Origin: VRUE01 sp036265675
GTDB taxonomy: Bacteria; Actinomycetota; Thermoleophilia; Solirubrobacterales; 70-9
DNA length: 27,691 bases
Direction of reading: 5' to 3'
NCBI GenBank assembly: GCA_036265675.1
Contig: DATAOP010000089.1
Coordinates: 1-27,691, forward strand
Below the pieces are notes generated by a model that made no database searches, was not told the DNA's origin, and saw only the letters and a program-made list of their open reading frames with translations. Of the stretch, positions 1 to 8,429 are shown one piece after another (the first letter of the stretch is position 1; every line of letters begins with the position of its first letter). The position numbers and the translations under genes were made by a program.

Positions 1-1308
1 ATCGTCGACGTCAACCGGCTGGGGCAGCGCGGCCCCACGATGCACGAATGGGACACCTCGTCGCAGGCGACGCGGGCGGCGGCCTGTGGCTGGGACGTGC
101 AGGAGATCGACGGCCACGACCAGGAGGCGATCGACGGCGCCTACGCGCGGGCGGTCGAGGCCGACGCCCCGGCGGTGATCTTCGCCCGCACCAAGAAGGG
201 CTCGGGCGTCGCGGCGGTCGAGGACAAGGAAGGCTTCCACGGCAAGCCCCTCGACGATCCCGACGCCGCGGTCGAGGAGCTCGGCGGCGTCCGATCGCTC
301 CGGGTCGAGGTCAAGGCGCCGGGGCCTGCGCCCGAGCACGCCCAGCCGGCAAGGGCGGAGGTCGAGCGCCCGAGCTATGGCGAGGACGAGAAGGTCGCCA
401 CCCGCGGCGCCTACGGCGACGCGCTGGCCTGGCTCGGCTCGATCGACGAGCGCGTCGTCGCCCTCGACGGCGAGGTCGGCAACTCGACCTACGCGGAAAG
501 GTTCGCGGCCAAGCACCCCGACCGGTTCTTCGAGATGTACATCGCCGAGCAGCAGATGGTCGCCGCGGCGGTCGGCCTCCAGACCCGCGGCTGGAGGCCG
601 TTCGCGTCCACGTTCGGGGCCTTCCTCAGCCGTGCCTACGACTTCGTCCGGATGGCGGCGATCTCCGATGCCGACCTCAAGCTCTGCGGCTCCCACGTCG
701 GGGTCTCGATCGGGCCCGACGGCCCCTCGCAGATGGCACTGGAAGACATCGCCTCGCTGCGGGCGGTGTACGGCAGCGTCGTCCTCTACCCGTCGGACCC
801 CAACCAGACGGTCGCCCTTCTCGACGCGATGCGCGAGCACCGCGGGATCAGCTACATGCGGACCACCCGCGGCGCGAGCCCGACGATCTACGGCCCCGAT
901 CAGCGGTTCGAGATCGGCGGCAGCCACGCGGTCCGCTCGAGCGACGACGACGATGTCACCCTGATCGGTGCCGGGATCACCCTCCACGAATGCCTCGCCG
1001 CAGCCGACGAGCTCGCGGGCAAGGGGATCACGGCCAGGGTCATCGACCTCTACTCGGTGAAGCCGGTCGACGCCGAGACGCTCCTCGAGGCGGCCGGCGC
1101 GACCAGGGCGCTGATCACGGTCGAGGACCACTGGCCGGAGGGGGGGATCGGCGAGACGGTCGCCGGCGTCCTCGCCGGCGCCGGATCGACGACACCGCTG
1201 ACCAGGCTCGCCGTCAGCGGCCGCCCCGGCAGCGGCCCGCCGGACGAGTTGCTGGTCGCCGCCGGGATCGACGCTGCAAGCATCGTTGTCGCGGCGACCT
1301 CTGTTTAA
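1..1308 (+). CDS. tkt: Transketolase, C-terminal part (5' end outside window)
   Basis: Thiamine-diphosphate enzyme moving two-carbon ketol units between sugar phosphates in the cytoplasmic non-oxidative pentose phosphate pathway. The frame is open from base 1 and its first residues read IVDVNRLGQRGPT, a transketolase segment from the end of the diphosphate-binding domain, so the gene starts upstream and about 435 residues are visible. The pyrimidine-binding domain follows (GNSTYAERFAAKHPDRFFEM, then IAEQQM carrying the expected catalytic Glu, then a G-W-R-P-F-A-S-T-F-type stretch), and then the C-terminal domain ending near the TAA. Wording is closer to the animal/short transketolase type (DVNRLGQ, YIAEQ) than to the E. 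coli TktA type. The first internal ATG (base 40) is not the real start. The gap to ftsE is 106 bases, so it is probably a separate transcription unit. Confidence 0.95.
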   Translation: MVDVNRLGQRGPTMHEWDTSSQATRAAACGWDVQEIDGHDQEAIDGAYARAVEADAPAVIFARTKKGSGVAAVEDKEGFHGKPLDDPDAAVEELGGVRSLRVEVKAPGPAPEHAQPARAEVERPSYGEDEKVATRGAYGDALAWLGSIDERVVALDGEVGNSTYAERFAAKHPDRFFEMYIAEQQMVAAAVGLQTRGWRPFASTFGAFLSRAYDFVRMAAISDADLKLCGSHVGVSIGPDGPSQMALEDIASLRAVYGSVVLYPSDPNQTVALLDAMREHRGISYMRTTRGASPTIYGPDQRFEIGGSHAVRSSDDDDVTLIGAGITLHECLAAADELAGKGITARVIDLYSVKPVDAETLLEAAGATRALITVEDHWPEGGIGETVAGVLAGAGSTTPLTRLAVSGRPGSGPPDELLVAAGIDAASIVVAATSV

Positions 1309-1414
1309 GCGTTTGCTCATCTTCCGCTAATCTCTCGCCAACCTGATCTGGGCGGGGAGTTGCGTGGATCACGCTACGCAGGAGTCACCCTGTATTCGGA
1401 GAAGGGACCGCGGC

Positions 1415-2257
1415 ATGGCGAGAGCTCGAAAACGGGGGCAGGAACAGAGCGGTGGCGAGGGCCACCGTTCTCGTCGTGGCGGCAAGCCGATCGTCGAGCT
1501 GCGCGACGTGACCAAGGTCTACCCCGGCGGCCACATGGCGCTCGACCGGGTCTCGCTGGCGATCGGCCGCGGCGAGTTCGTCTTCCTCGTCGGCCCGACC
1601 GGCTGCGGCAAGTCGACCCTGATCAAGCTCCTGATCCGCGAGCTCGAGGCGACCGAGGGCAACGTCCGGATCGCGGGGCGCGACATCGTCGCCCTGCCGG
1701 AGAAGAAAATTCCGCAGCTTCGCCGCAACATCGGCACCGTCTTCCAGGACTTCAAGCTGCTGCCGGACCGCACCGTCTACGACAACGTCGCCTACGCCCT
1801 GCAGGTGATCGGCGCCGGTCGCGCCACGATCCGGACCCAGGTGCCGGAGATCATCCGCCTCGTCGGCCTCTCGACCAAACTCCACAACTACCCAGACCAG
1901 CTCTCCGGCGGCGAGCAGCAGCGCGTCTCGATCGCCCGCGCCTTCGTCAACCACCCGCCGCTGCTGCTGGCCGACGAGCCGAGCGGGAACCTCGACCCGG
2001 TGACGTCGATCGGCGTCATGCAGCTCCTCTACCGGATCAACAAGACCGGGACCACCGTACTCGTCGTCACCCATGACCGCGAGATGGTCGACAACATGCG
2101 CCGCCGCGTGATCGAGCTCTACGAGGGCCGCGTCGTCCGCGACGAGGTCAGCGGCGGCTACACCGAGGAGTCGACCAACGAGTTCGGGATGCGGATGCGG
2201 GCCGAGATGGGGGTTGCGCCCGAGGGTCAGACCAACGGCCACGACACCCTTTTCTGA
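1415..2257 (+). CDS. ftsE: Cell division ATP-binding protein FtsE
   Basis: ABC-type ATPase that pairs with FtsX at the division site and drives activation of cell-wall hydrolases. It has Walker A GPTGCGKST (residues 60-68), signature LSGGEQQR and Walker B LLLADEP followed by SGNLD, the FtsE/LolD-type wording. At 280 residues it is longer than the usual roughly 220-230, with a basic, probably disordered N-terminal 23 residues and a C-terminal tail. An ATG at 1364 lies in frame, but the ATG at 1415 is preceded by GGAGAAGGG at about 8-9 bases, so I chose 1415. Its TGA overlaps the ATG of ftsX by one base, implying translational coupling. Confidence 0.95.
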   Translation: MARARKRGQEQSGGEGHRSRRGGKPIVELRDVTKVYPGGHMALDRVSLAIGRGEFVFLVGPTGCGKSTLIKLLIRELEATEGNVRIAGRDIVALPEKKIPQLRRNIGTVFQDFKLLPDRTVYDNVAYALQVIGAGRATIRTQVPEIIRLVGLSTKLHNYPDQLSGGEQQRVSIARAFVNHPPLLLADEPSGNLDPVTSIGVMQLLYRINKTGTTVLVVTHDREMVDNMRRRVIELYEGRVVRDEVSGGYTEESTNEFGMRMRAEMGVAPEGQTNGHDTLF

Positions 2258-3186
2258 TGTCGAGGCTCTTCTTCTTCATCCGTGAGGCATTCCGGGCGCT
2301 GCGCCGCAACGGGGCGCCGAGCATGGCTGCGATCGTGACCACGGTCGTCACCGTCGTCCTCCTCGGCGTCCTGATTCCGATCTTCCAGACGACGCAGGCG
2401 AAGAGCGAATCGGTGCGTTCGAGCCTCGAATTCCGGGTCCCGGTCTACGACGACGCGACCAAGGCCGAAATCGCCGCCCTGCAGACGAAGCTGGAAGCGA
2501 TCCCGCACGTCAAGTCGGTCCGCTTCATCACCAAGGGCGAGGCGCTCGACGAATTCAAGGGCTCCTACGGCAAGGGCAAGGTCGAAGAATCGATCACCCA
2601 GCTCAACGGCTACAACCCGCTGCCGGGGAACTTCTCGGTCAAGCCCGACGACGCCGCCTACCTCGAATCGGCGCGGACCGCGGTCGCCCCGCCCGGCCCT
2701 GACGGCAAGCCGAAGCCGATCTCGCCGATCATCAACGCCGAAACGCCGACCTTCCAGCAGCAGCAGGGGGCGAAGCAGATCGAGCAGGTGACGAGCGCGC
2801 TGAAGATCGTCCTCACCGTGATCACCGCGCTCCTGATCGCCGCCTCGCTGATGCTCGTCGGCAACACGATCAGGCTCTCGATCTACACCCGCAGGCGGGA
2901 GATCGAGGTGATGCGGCTGGTCGGCGCCACGCGCTGGTTCATCCGCTGGCCGTTCATGATCGAGGGGGTGGTCGTCGGCTTCGCGGGCGGCCTGATCGCG
3001 ATACTGATCCTGTGGCTAGGCAAGATGACGATCGTCGACCCGCTCAGCAGCACCTTCAAGTTCCTCGAAACGCAGAACACCAGCACCCTCTCGTTCCCGG
3101 CCCTGGTGGCGATCCTGTTCGCCGCCTCGGTGTTGGTCTCGGCGCTCGGCTCGGGCGTGACGCTCCGCCGCTTCCTGAAGGTCTGA
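2257..3186 (+). CDS. ftsX: Cell division protein FtsX
   Basis: Membrane partner of FtsE; it transmits ATP hydrolysis to periplasmic or extracellular peptidoglycan hydrolases during division. The 309 residues show the family layout: a short cytoplasmic N-terminus, one membrane helix (about residues 21-43), a large extracytoplasmic domain (about 45-190), then three membrane helices in the C-terminal FtsX/permease domain, with the cytoplasmic loop YTRRREIEVMRLVGAT between the first two. Glutamate is encoded mostly by GAA here, unlike ftsE, where GAG dominates. The start overlaps the ftsE stop. The S41 protease gene starts 7 bases after the stop, which suggests one operon. Confidence 0.95.
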   Translation: MSRLFFFIREAFRALRRNGAPSMAAIVTTVVTVVLLGVLIPIFQTTQAKSESVRSSLEFRVPVYDDATKAEIAALQTKLEAIPHVKSVRFITKGEALDEFKGSYGKGKVEESITQLNGYNPLPGNFSVKPDDAAYLESARTAVAPPGPDGKPKPISPIINAETPTFQQQQGAKQIEQVTSALKIVLTVITALLIAASLMLVGNTIRLSIYTRRREIEVMRLVGATRWFIRWPFMIEGVVVGFAGGLIAILILWLGKMTIVDPLSSTFKFLETQNTSTLSFPALVAILFAASVLVSALGSGVTLRRFLKV

Positions 3187-3193
3187 GCCGCTC

Positions 3194-4384
3194 GTGAGTC
3201 CCGCGCGGATGGCGGCGCTCGCCGCTGCGCTCGTCGCCGTCCTGGCCGCCGGGCTCTGGCTCGGCGGGCACCCCGCCAAGCTGCCCTCGCCGCTGCGCGA
3301 CGTGTTCGTCGACGAATCCGCCGGCCTCACCGCCGAAGCGACCGAACTGATCGAGGACAACTACTTTCGCGAAGTCGACGAATCCGAACTGATCGACTCC
3401 TCGCTGTCGGGGATGGCCCGCGGTCTGCGGCGGCGCTTCCACGACCGCTTCTCCGAATATTTCCCGCCGGCGCTGCTCGAACGCTTCAACGAAGCGATCG
3501 AGGGCAAGTTCTCCGGGATCGGGCTCACCGTGCTCAAAGTCGACACGGGGCTGAGGGTCGAAAGGGTCTTCAAGGGATCACCCGCCGAGAAGGCGGGGAT
3601 CGAAACGGGTGACGTGATCGTCAGCGTCGAGGGCCAGGACATCTCCGACATCAGCTCGACCAAATCGACCGAGCTGATCAAGGGCCCGGAAGGAACCGAC
3701 GTCAGGATCGGGGTACGCAAGCAGGGGAAGGGCGAGGTCGAATCCCTGACTCTGACCAGGGCGCAGATAGCCGTCCCGGTGGTCGCCAGCACCGTGCTCG
3801 AATCGGGCGGCAGGAAGTTCGGCTACGTGCGCCTGGCGAGCTTCAGCGAAGGGTCGCACGCCTATATGCGGCGGGCGGTCGAAAGGGTCCGGCGCCAGGG
3901 GGCGGAAGGGCTGATCCTCGATCTGCGCGAGAACGGCGGCGGCCTGCTCGAGGAGGCGGTCCACAACGCCAGCATCTTCCTCCCGAAGGGGACCGTCGTC
4001 GTCTCGACCAAATCGAGGACCCAGGGAGACGCGGTCTACGACGCCCTCGGAGACAGCCTGCCGCCGCAGCCGATCGTCGTCCTGATCGACCGCAACACCG
4101 CTTCGGCTGCGGAGATCCTCACCGCCGCCCTCAACGAGAAGGCGGGGGCCGAGGTTGTCGGAACCCGCTCCTATGGCAAGGGCGTCTTCCAGCAGGAGGT
4201 CGCGCTCTCCAACGGCGGCGCCCTGAAGCTGACGATCGGCGAGTACTTCACCCCGAACGGGGAAAACCTTGCCGGCCACGGAATCCACCCCGATGTGTTC
4301 GTGCGCGACGACCCGAAAACCAAACCCGACGAGGCGCGCCGGCGGGCCCTCCAGGTGCTCGCCGCCGAGAAGGGCTCGGGTTGA
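3194..4384 (+). CDS. S41 family C-terminal processing peptidase with PDZ domain
   Basis: Serine-lysine endopeptidase of the CtpA/Prc type, expected to act outside the membrane on protein C-termini. A hydrophobic segment at about residues 5-23 is a signal sequence or anchor. A PDZ domain follows (about 105-190, containing GIGLTV and VFKGSPAEKAGIETGDVI), then the S41 core. The catalytic Ser is Ser304 in NTASAAEIL and the Lys is Lys329 in SYGKGVFQ; the spacing of 25 matches characterised C-terminal processing proteases. The start is GTG with GAAGG about 11 bases upstream. It follows ftsX by 7 bases and overlaps the next gene by four (TTGA). Position directly after ftsEX suggests a role in regulating cell-wall hydrolases, which is inference. 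396 residues, full length. Confidence 0.93.
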   Translation: MSPARMAALAAALVAVLAAGLWLGGHPAKLPSPLRDVFVDESAGLTAEATELIEDNYFREVDESELIDSSLSGMARGLRRRFHDRFSEYFPPALLERFNEAIEGKFSGIGLTVLKVDTGLRVERVFKGSPAEKAGIETGDVIVSVEGQDISDISSTKSTELIKGPEGTDVRIGVRKQGKGEVESLTLTRAQIAVPVVASTVLESGGRKFGYVRLASFSEGSHAYMRRAVERVRRQGAEGLILDLRENGGGLLEEAVHNASIFLPKGTVVVSTKSRTQGDAVYDALGDSLPPQPIVVLIDRNTASAAEILTAALNEKAGAEVVGTRSYGKGVFQQEVALSNGGALKLTIGEYFTPNGENLAGHGIHPDVFVRDDPKTKPDEARRRALQVLAAEKGSG

Positions 4385-5967
4385 GCCCACGCGGCCGGCC
4401 GCGGGGCCGCTCGCGCCGACGGGCCGAGCCGAAGAACGCGCGGGAGGCGATCGAGGCGCTGCTCGGCGAGGAGCTCGGCCGCCGGGGCTTCCCGATCTCG
4501 CTCGAGGCAGAAGCCGAGCGGGTCGCGCGATCGGCCCCCGGCGAGGGCCGGCGCGACCTGACCGAGCTGCCGACCTTCACAGTCGACCCGGCGACCGCGC
4601 GCGATTTCGACGATGCGGTCTCGGCTCGCCGCGAGGGCGACGCAACCAGGCTCTGGATCCACATCGCGGACGTCGCCGCCCACGTGCGGCCCGGCTCGGC
4701 GCTCGACCGCGAGGCACGGCGCCGCGGCAACAGCACCTACGTCCCGGGCACGGTTGAGCCGATGCTGCCGCGCGCCCTCAGCGAGGACGCGTGCAGCCTC
4801 TCCCCGGGCGTCGAGCGGCTTGCCGTGACCGCCGAGATCGAGCTCGACCCGGCCGGAGCGCCCCGCGGCGCCTCCTTCTACCGCAGCCGGGTCCGATCCG
4901 ATGCCCGCCTCGACTACGACCAGCTCGACGTCGTCTTCAGCGGACGCGCGGCGCCGCCGGAGGAGGTGGCCGAGCCCCTGGCGCTGGCCCGCGACGCGGC
5001 GGCCCGCCTCGGAGAGCAGCGGGGCGGCCGCGGGCTCGAGGTCTCGACCGCCGAGCCGGAGTTCCGCTTCGACCGCTCGGGAGAGGTGGTCGCGGCCCGC
5101 GCCGTGCCCCAGACCGAGTCCCATCGCCTGATCGAGCGACTGATGATCCTCACCAACGAGCAGGTCGCGCAGCTGCTCGAGCGGCGGCGGGTTCCGGCGA
5201 TCTACCGGGTGCACGGCGATCCCGACCCGCCGCGGGTGGAGAGGATGATCGGACAGCTGCACGCGCTGGGCATCCCGACCCCGCCGCTGCGGGGATCGCT
5301 CGCGCCCCGGCAGGCGGGGGAGCTCGCGGCGGAGGCCAGCCGCCTTGTCGCGAAGGAGGCCTCCCGGCGCGGCCATGGCCGCGAGGCGTATACATCTCTC
5401 GTGCTCAGGTCCCTTCAGCAGGCCGGCTACAGCGAGCGCAACACGGGCCACGCGGGGCTCGGCAGCGCCGCCTACTGTCACTTCACGTCGCCGATCCGCC
5501 GCTATCCGGACCTCGTCGTCCACCGGGCGCTGCTTGCGGCGGTGGGGGAGGGAGAGGCCGCTCCGGGCGCAGCCGAGGTGAGAGATGCGGCCCGGGAGTG
5601 CTCGGAGCGCGAGCGCGCCTCGATGCGGATCGAGCGCGACGGCGACGACATCTGCGCCGCCTACCTCCTCGAGCGGGAGCTCGCCGAGCGGGGCGCCGAG
5701 GCGGAGTTCAAGGGTGAGGTCTCGGGGGCGATCGGAAGCGGCGCCTTCGCCCGCTTCGGCGGTGAGCTGGGTGACGTCTACGAGGGATTCCTGCCCGCCC
5801 GCACAATTGGGGGCGGCGCCGAGCGCTTCGAGCTCGACGAGACCGAGACCGGCCTGATCGGCCAGGAGTCCGGCCGGGCCGTGCGCCTGGGCGACCCGGT
5901 CGCCGTCCGGGTCGCCCGCGTCGACGCCCCCCGCGGCAGGGTCGATCTGGAGCCGAGCGGGAGCTGA
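4381..5967 (+). CDS. rnr: RNase R/RNase II family 3'-5' exoribonuclease, short form
   Basis: Processive 3'-5' exoribonuclease. The RNB catalytic domain runs from about residue 60 to 390 and has the four metal-binding Asp of the family (D69, D75, D77, D78 in VDPATARDFDDAV, same spacing as the E. coli RNase II quartet) plus SPIRRYPDLVVHRAL. A C-terminal S1-like domain covers about 435-525. At 528 residues it is much shorter than E. coli RNase R: the N-terminal cold-shock domains are replaced by about 55 residues beginning with an Arg-rich stretch, and no lysine-rich tail follows S1. The TTG start lies inside the S41 stop (TTGA overlap), with GAAGG about 8 bases upstream. Four bases (one of them after the stop) separate it from smpB, so a joint role in rescue-coupled mRNA decay is likely. 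RNase II naming is an alternative. Confidence 0.9.
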   Translation: MSPRGRPRGRSRRRAEPKNAREAIEALLGEELGRRGFPISLEAEAERVARSAPGEGRRDLTELPTFTVDPATARDFDDAVSARREGDATRLWIHIADVAAHVRPGSALDREARRRGNSTYVPGTVEPMLPRALSEDACSLSPGVERLAVTAEIELDPAGAPRGASFYRSRVRSDARLDYDQLDVVFSGRAAPPEEVAEPLALARDAAARLGEQRGGRGLEVSTAEPEFRFDRSGEVVAARAVPQTESHRLIERLMILTNEQVAQLLERRRVPAIYRVHGDPDPPRVERMIGQLHALGIPTPPLRGSLAPRQAGELAAEASRLVAKEASRRGHGREAYTSLVLRSLQQAGYSERNTGHAGLGSAAYCHFTSPIRRYPDLVVHRALLAAVGEGEAAPGAAEVRDAARECSERERASMRIERDGDDICAAYLLERELAERGAEAEFKGEVSGAIGSGAFARFGGELGDVYEGFLPARTIGGGAERFELDETETGLIGQESGRAVRLGDPVAVRVARVDAPRGRVDLEPSGS

Positions 5968-5970
5968 GCG

Positions 5971-6456
5971 TTGGCGAAGAAGGGCAAGAAGCGCCGCGCT
6001 GCGGCCTCCGGGGACGTCGCCACCAACCGGCGCGCGGGTCACCGCTTCGAGCTGATCGAAAAGGTCGAGGCGGGGATCGCGCTGCGCGGATCCGAGGTGA
6101 AGTCGCTGCGCAACGGCAAGGCCCAGCTGAGCGACGCCTACGCGGCGATCGACCGCGGCGAGGTCTGGCTGCGGGGCCTGCACATCCCTCCCTATGAGCC
6201 CGCCAGCCGCGAGAACCACGACCCCGAACGCCCGCGCAAGCTGCTTCTGCACCGATCCGAGATCGAGCGGCTGGTCGGAAAGACCGCGGAGCGGGGGCTG
6301 ACCCTGGTCCCGACCCGGATCTACTTCAAGGGCGCCCGGGCAAAGGTCGAGTTGGCGCTGGCCCGCGGCAAGGAGGGCCGCGATCGCCGCCGCGAGATCG
6401 CGGAGCGAGACGTGCGGCGTGAAGTCGAGCGCGAATTCAAGAGCAGAATCAGGTAG
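5971..6456 (+). CDS. smpB: SsrA-binding protein SmpB
   Basis: Binds tmRNA, is required for its charging and entry into stalled ribosomes, and mimics the missing codon-anticodon stem. 161 residues, normal length. The OB-fold core carries family wording: NRRAGHRFELIEKVEAGI, LRGSEVKSLRNGKAQLSD, and IPPYEPASRENHDPERPRKL with the KLLLHRSEI continuation. The C-terminal tail (KGREGRDRRREI-like, basic) is the part that reaches into the mRNA channel. The start is TTG, with GGGAG about 7 bases upstream just inside the end of rnr. Its partner RNA, ssrA, lies 3.4 kb downstream on the same strand (9841-10198). Confidence 0.97.
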   Translation: MAKKGKKRRAAASGDVATNRRAGHRFELIEKVEAGIALRGSEVKSLRNGKAQLSDAYAAIDRGEVWLRGLHIPPYEPASRENHDPERPRKLLLHRSEIERLVGKTAERGLTLVPTRIYFKGARAKVELALARGKEGRDRRREIAERDVRREVEREFKSRIR

Positions 6457-6459
6457 CTT
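6454..6459 (+). promoter_or_regulatory. Possible -10 box of the HhH protein gene
   Basis: TAGCTT, whose first three bases are the smpB stop codon, ends 7 bases before the GTG at 6467. There is no clear Shine-Dalgarno sequence, so the layout fits a leaderless transcript. No good -35 is visible. Weak evidence on its own; it matches the same arrangement at several other genes here. Confidence 0.3.
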
Positions 6460-6466
6460 CGGGGCT

Positions 6467-8425
6467 GTGATCACCGCATCCGTCCCCAGCGAAGTCGGGG
6501 AATTCGTAAGCGACAACATCGTCTACTTCGTGGCCGGCCTGGTGGTGGCGATTCTGCTGCTCCTGCTCGTGATCAGCGTGCAGCGGCGGCGCCAGGAGCA
6601 GGAGGGCAAGGGAAAGGCCGGAACCGGCGGGCCCCCGCCGCCGAAGCCGCCAAAGCAGAAGAAGCCTCCGAAGCAGAAGAAGCCCTCGTGGGTCGAGCGC
6701 CGCCGCCAGAAGAAGGCCGCTGCCACGGCTGCGAAGGGACAAAAGCCCCCGCCGCCGCCCGCCACCGTGCCGACCTCCGAAACCGCGACCTCCGAAACGG
6801 GAGCCGCGGACACCGCCGAAACTCAGGCGCCCGTCTCCAGCGGCGCTCCCGCCGCAGCCGCCGCCGGGACCGCCGCAGCCGGCGCGGCCGCCGCCGGGAC
6901 CGCCGCCGCCGCCCCCACCACCGGGACCGCCGAGGCTGCCACCACCGCGGGTACCACCGAGGCCGCCGCCGCCCCGACCGTCGCCCTGAGCGCGAAGGAG
7001 AAACGCAAACAGGCGCGGCAGCAGCAACGGGCGGCGCGAGCGGAACAGCGCGCCCAGCGGCAGGCGAACGCGAAAATCCGCCGCGAAGAGCGTGCGAGGA
7101 AGCGGGCCGAACGCCGCGGTACGGCGCCGACCTCGTCGCGCCGGGCGCGGCGCGAAGCGGCGAAGGTCGAGCGCGAAACCGCCGCCGCGAAAGCTGCCCA
7201 GGAGCGGGCGCTGTTGGCTCAGCAGAGCGCCCAGGTCGCGGCCACCGGTATGCCCGGCCAGCCCGGCTTGGCGACACAGCCCTTCGCGCCCCCCGTGCCG
7301 CCCTATCCTGGCCAGCAGGTTCACCCGCCGGCGTATGCCCCCCCGCCGCAGCCCTACCCGCCTCAGCCGATGGCACCCCAGTACCCCGCGCAGCCCGGAT
7401 TGGCGCAGCCGCCCTACCAGCCGCCGCCGCCACCGCCTCCCCAGCCCCCGATCCCGCCGGTCGCCCCGGCGGTACCTCCCCCGGTGGCGCCGCCGTTGCA
7501 GGCCGGCGCCACCCAGCCTGCCTATGACCCGGTCACGGCCGAACAGCGGGTCAATGACAAGGTCGCCGAGATCCAGCACGAGGAGGAGCGGATCCGGGCC
7601 GAGGCCGAGCGGCGTATCGCCGAAGCGGAGCAGCGCCAGCTCGAATCGGAGGCCCGCATCCAGCGGACTGCGGCCGGGGAAACGACCCAGAGCCTTCCGC
7701 CGCCGGTCCCGCCCGGCCTCCAGGATGCCGAACAGCACCTCCAGCGCGGGCGCGAGGAGCACGCGCGGTCGATGACCGAGGCCGAGCAGCGCCTGACCGA
7801 GATCGAGGAGCGGACCAAGGCTGCGGAGAAGCGAGCGGCCGAAGCGAAACGGCTTGCCGCGCTCAAAGCTGAGGAGGAGGAGCGTGCCCGGCGCCTGAAG
7901 GATCTCCGCGACAGTGTCGCCCAGGCCGAGGAGCGTGCGCGCGAGGCGGAGCGCCGCGCTGCAGAAGCGGAGCAGGCCGTGATGCACTCGGTGAACCCGG
8001 GTGAGTCGCCGGCTGCTCCGGCACAGCAGGCGCACGCGATCGACCCCCAGCCCCAGCCTCAACCGCCGGCGCCCGGCCCGCCGCCGCCCGCGCCGCAGCC
8101 GCCGGGGCCGCCGTCTCCACCCGCTCCGGACCCGGCCCCGACGCCGCCCGCGCCCGATCCGAGCCCGCCGCCGACACCCGACCCGACACCGCCTCCGGCG
8201 CCGCCCCCGCCCGAGCCGCCGACCGCGGGGTCTGACTCGTCCATCTCGCTCAACAGCGTCAACTTCGAGCAGCTGCGCTCACAGGGGCTGAGCGTGACCC
8301 AGGCGACCCGGCTCCTCGCCCACCGCGAGCGGATTGGCAGCTTCCAGTCCCTGGACCAGCTCGACGAGGTCCCGGGCTTTCCCCAGGATCAGCTCGAGGA
8401 CCTGAAGCGCCGCTCGCAGCTCTAG
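6467..8425 (+). CDS. Membrane-anchored Ala/Pro-rich coiled-coil protein with C-terminal helix-hairpin-helix domain
   Basis: Function not recognised. Visible parts from the GTG at 6467 (652 residues): a short N-terminus, one strong membrane helix (about 18-38, rich in Leu/Val/Ile) followed at once by QRRR, a Lys/Pro-rich linker, Ala/Thr-rich low complexity (about 105-175), a very basic stretch (about 180-245), a Pro/Tyr/Gln-rich stretch (about 260-345), heptad-rich charged coiled coils (about 358-405 and 420-508), a nearly pure Pro/Pro-Ala stretch (about 512-588), and a last 60 residues resembling the ComEA-type HHH_3 fold (SLNSVNFEQL, LLAHRERIGSFQSLDQLDEV, PGF). Positive charge after the helix predicts a cytoplasmic body. 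An in-frame ATG at 6419 would overlap smpB by 38 bases, so I prefer GTG 6467. Confidence 0.8.
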   Translation: MITASVPSEVGEFVSDNIVYFVAGLVVAILLLLLVISVQRRRQEQEGKGKAGTGGPPPPKPPKQKKPPKQKKPSWVERRRQKKAAATAAKGQKPPPPPATVPTSETATSETGAADTAETQAPVSSGAPAAAAAGTAAAGAAAAGTAAAAPTTGTAEAATTAGTTEAAAAPTVALSAKEKRKQARQQQRAARAEQRAQRQANAKIRREERARKRAERRGTAPTSSRRARREAAKVERETAAAKAAQERALLAQQSAQVAATGMPGQPGLATQPFAPPVPPYPGQQVHPPAYAPPPQPYPPQPMAPQYPAQPGLAQPPYQPPPPPPPQPPIPPVAPAVPPPVAPPLQAGATQPAYDPVTAEQRVNDKVAEIQHEEERIRAEAERRIAEAEQRQLESEARIQRTAAGETTQSLPPPVPPGLQDAEQHLQRGREEHARSMTEAEQRLTEIEERTKAAEKRAAEAKRLAALKAEEEERARRLKDLRDSVAQAEERAREAERRAAEAEQAVMHSVNPGESPAAPAQQAHAIDPQPQPQPPAPGPPPPAPQPPGPPSPPAPDPAPTPPAPDPSPPPTPDPTPPPAPPPPEPPTAGSDSSISLNSVNFEQLRSQGLSVTQATRLLAHRERIGSFQSLDQLDEVPGFPQDQLEDLKRRSQL

Positions 8426-8429
8426 AGGC

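Noticed and set aside
4171..6519. Long antisense open frame of 782 codons over rnr and smpB
   Set aside because: High-GC shadow of two clearly identified genes; the translation is Arg/Asp/Leu/Gly-rich low complexity without family motifs.
6449..8062. 537-codon antisense frame over the HhH protein gene
   Set aside because: Gly/Arg-rich translation typical of the complement of Pro/Ala-rich coding sequence; no start context.
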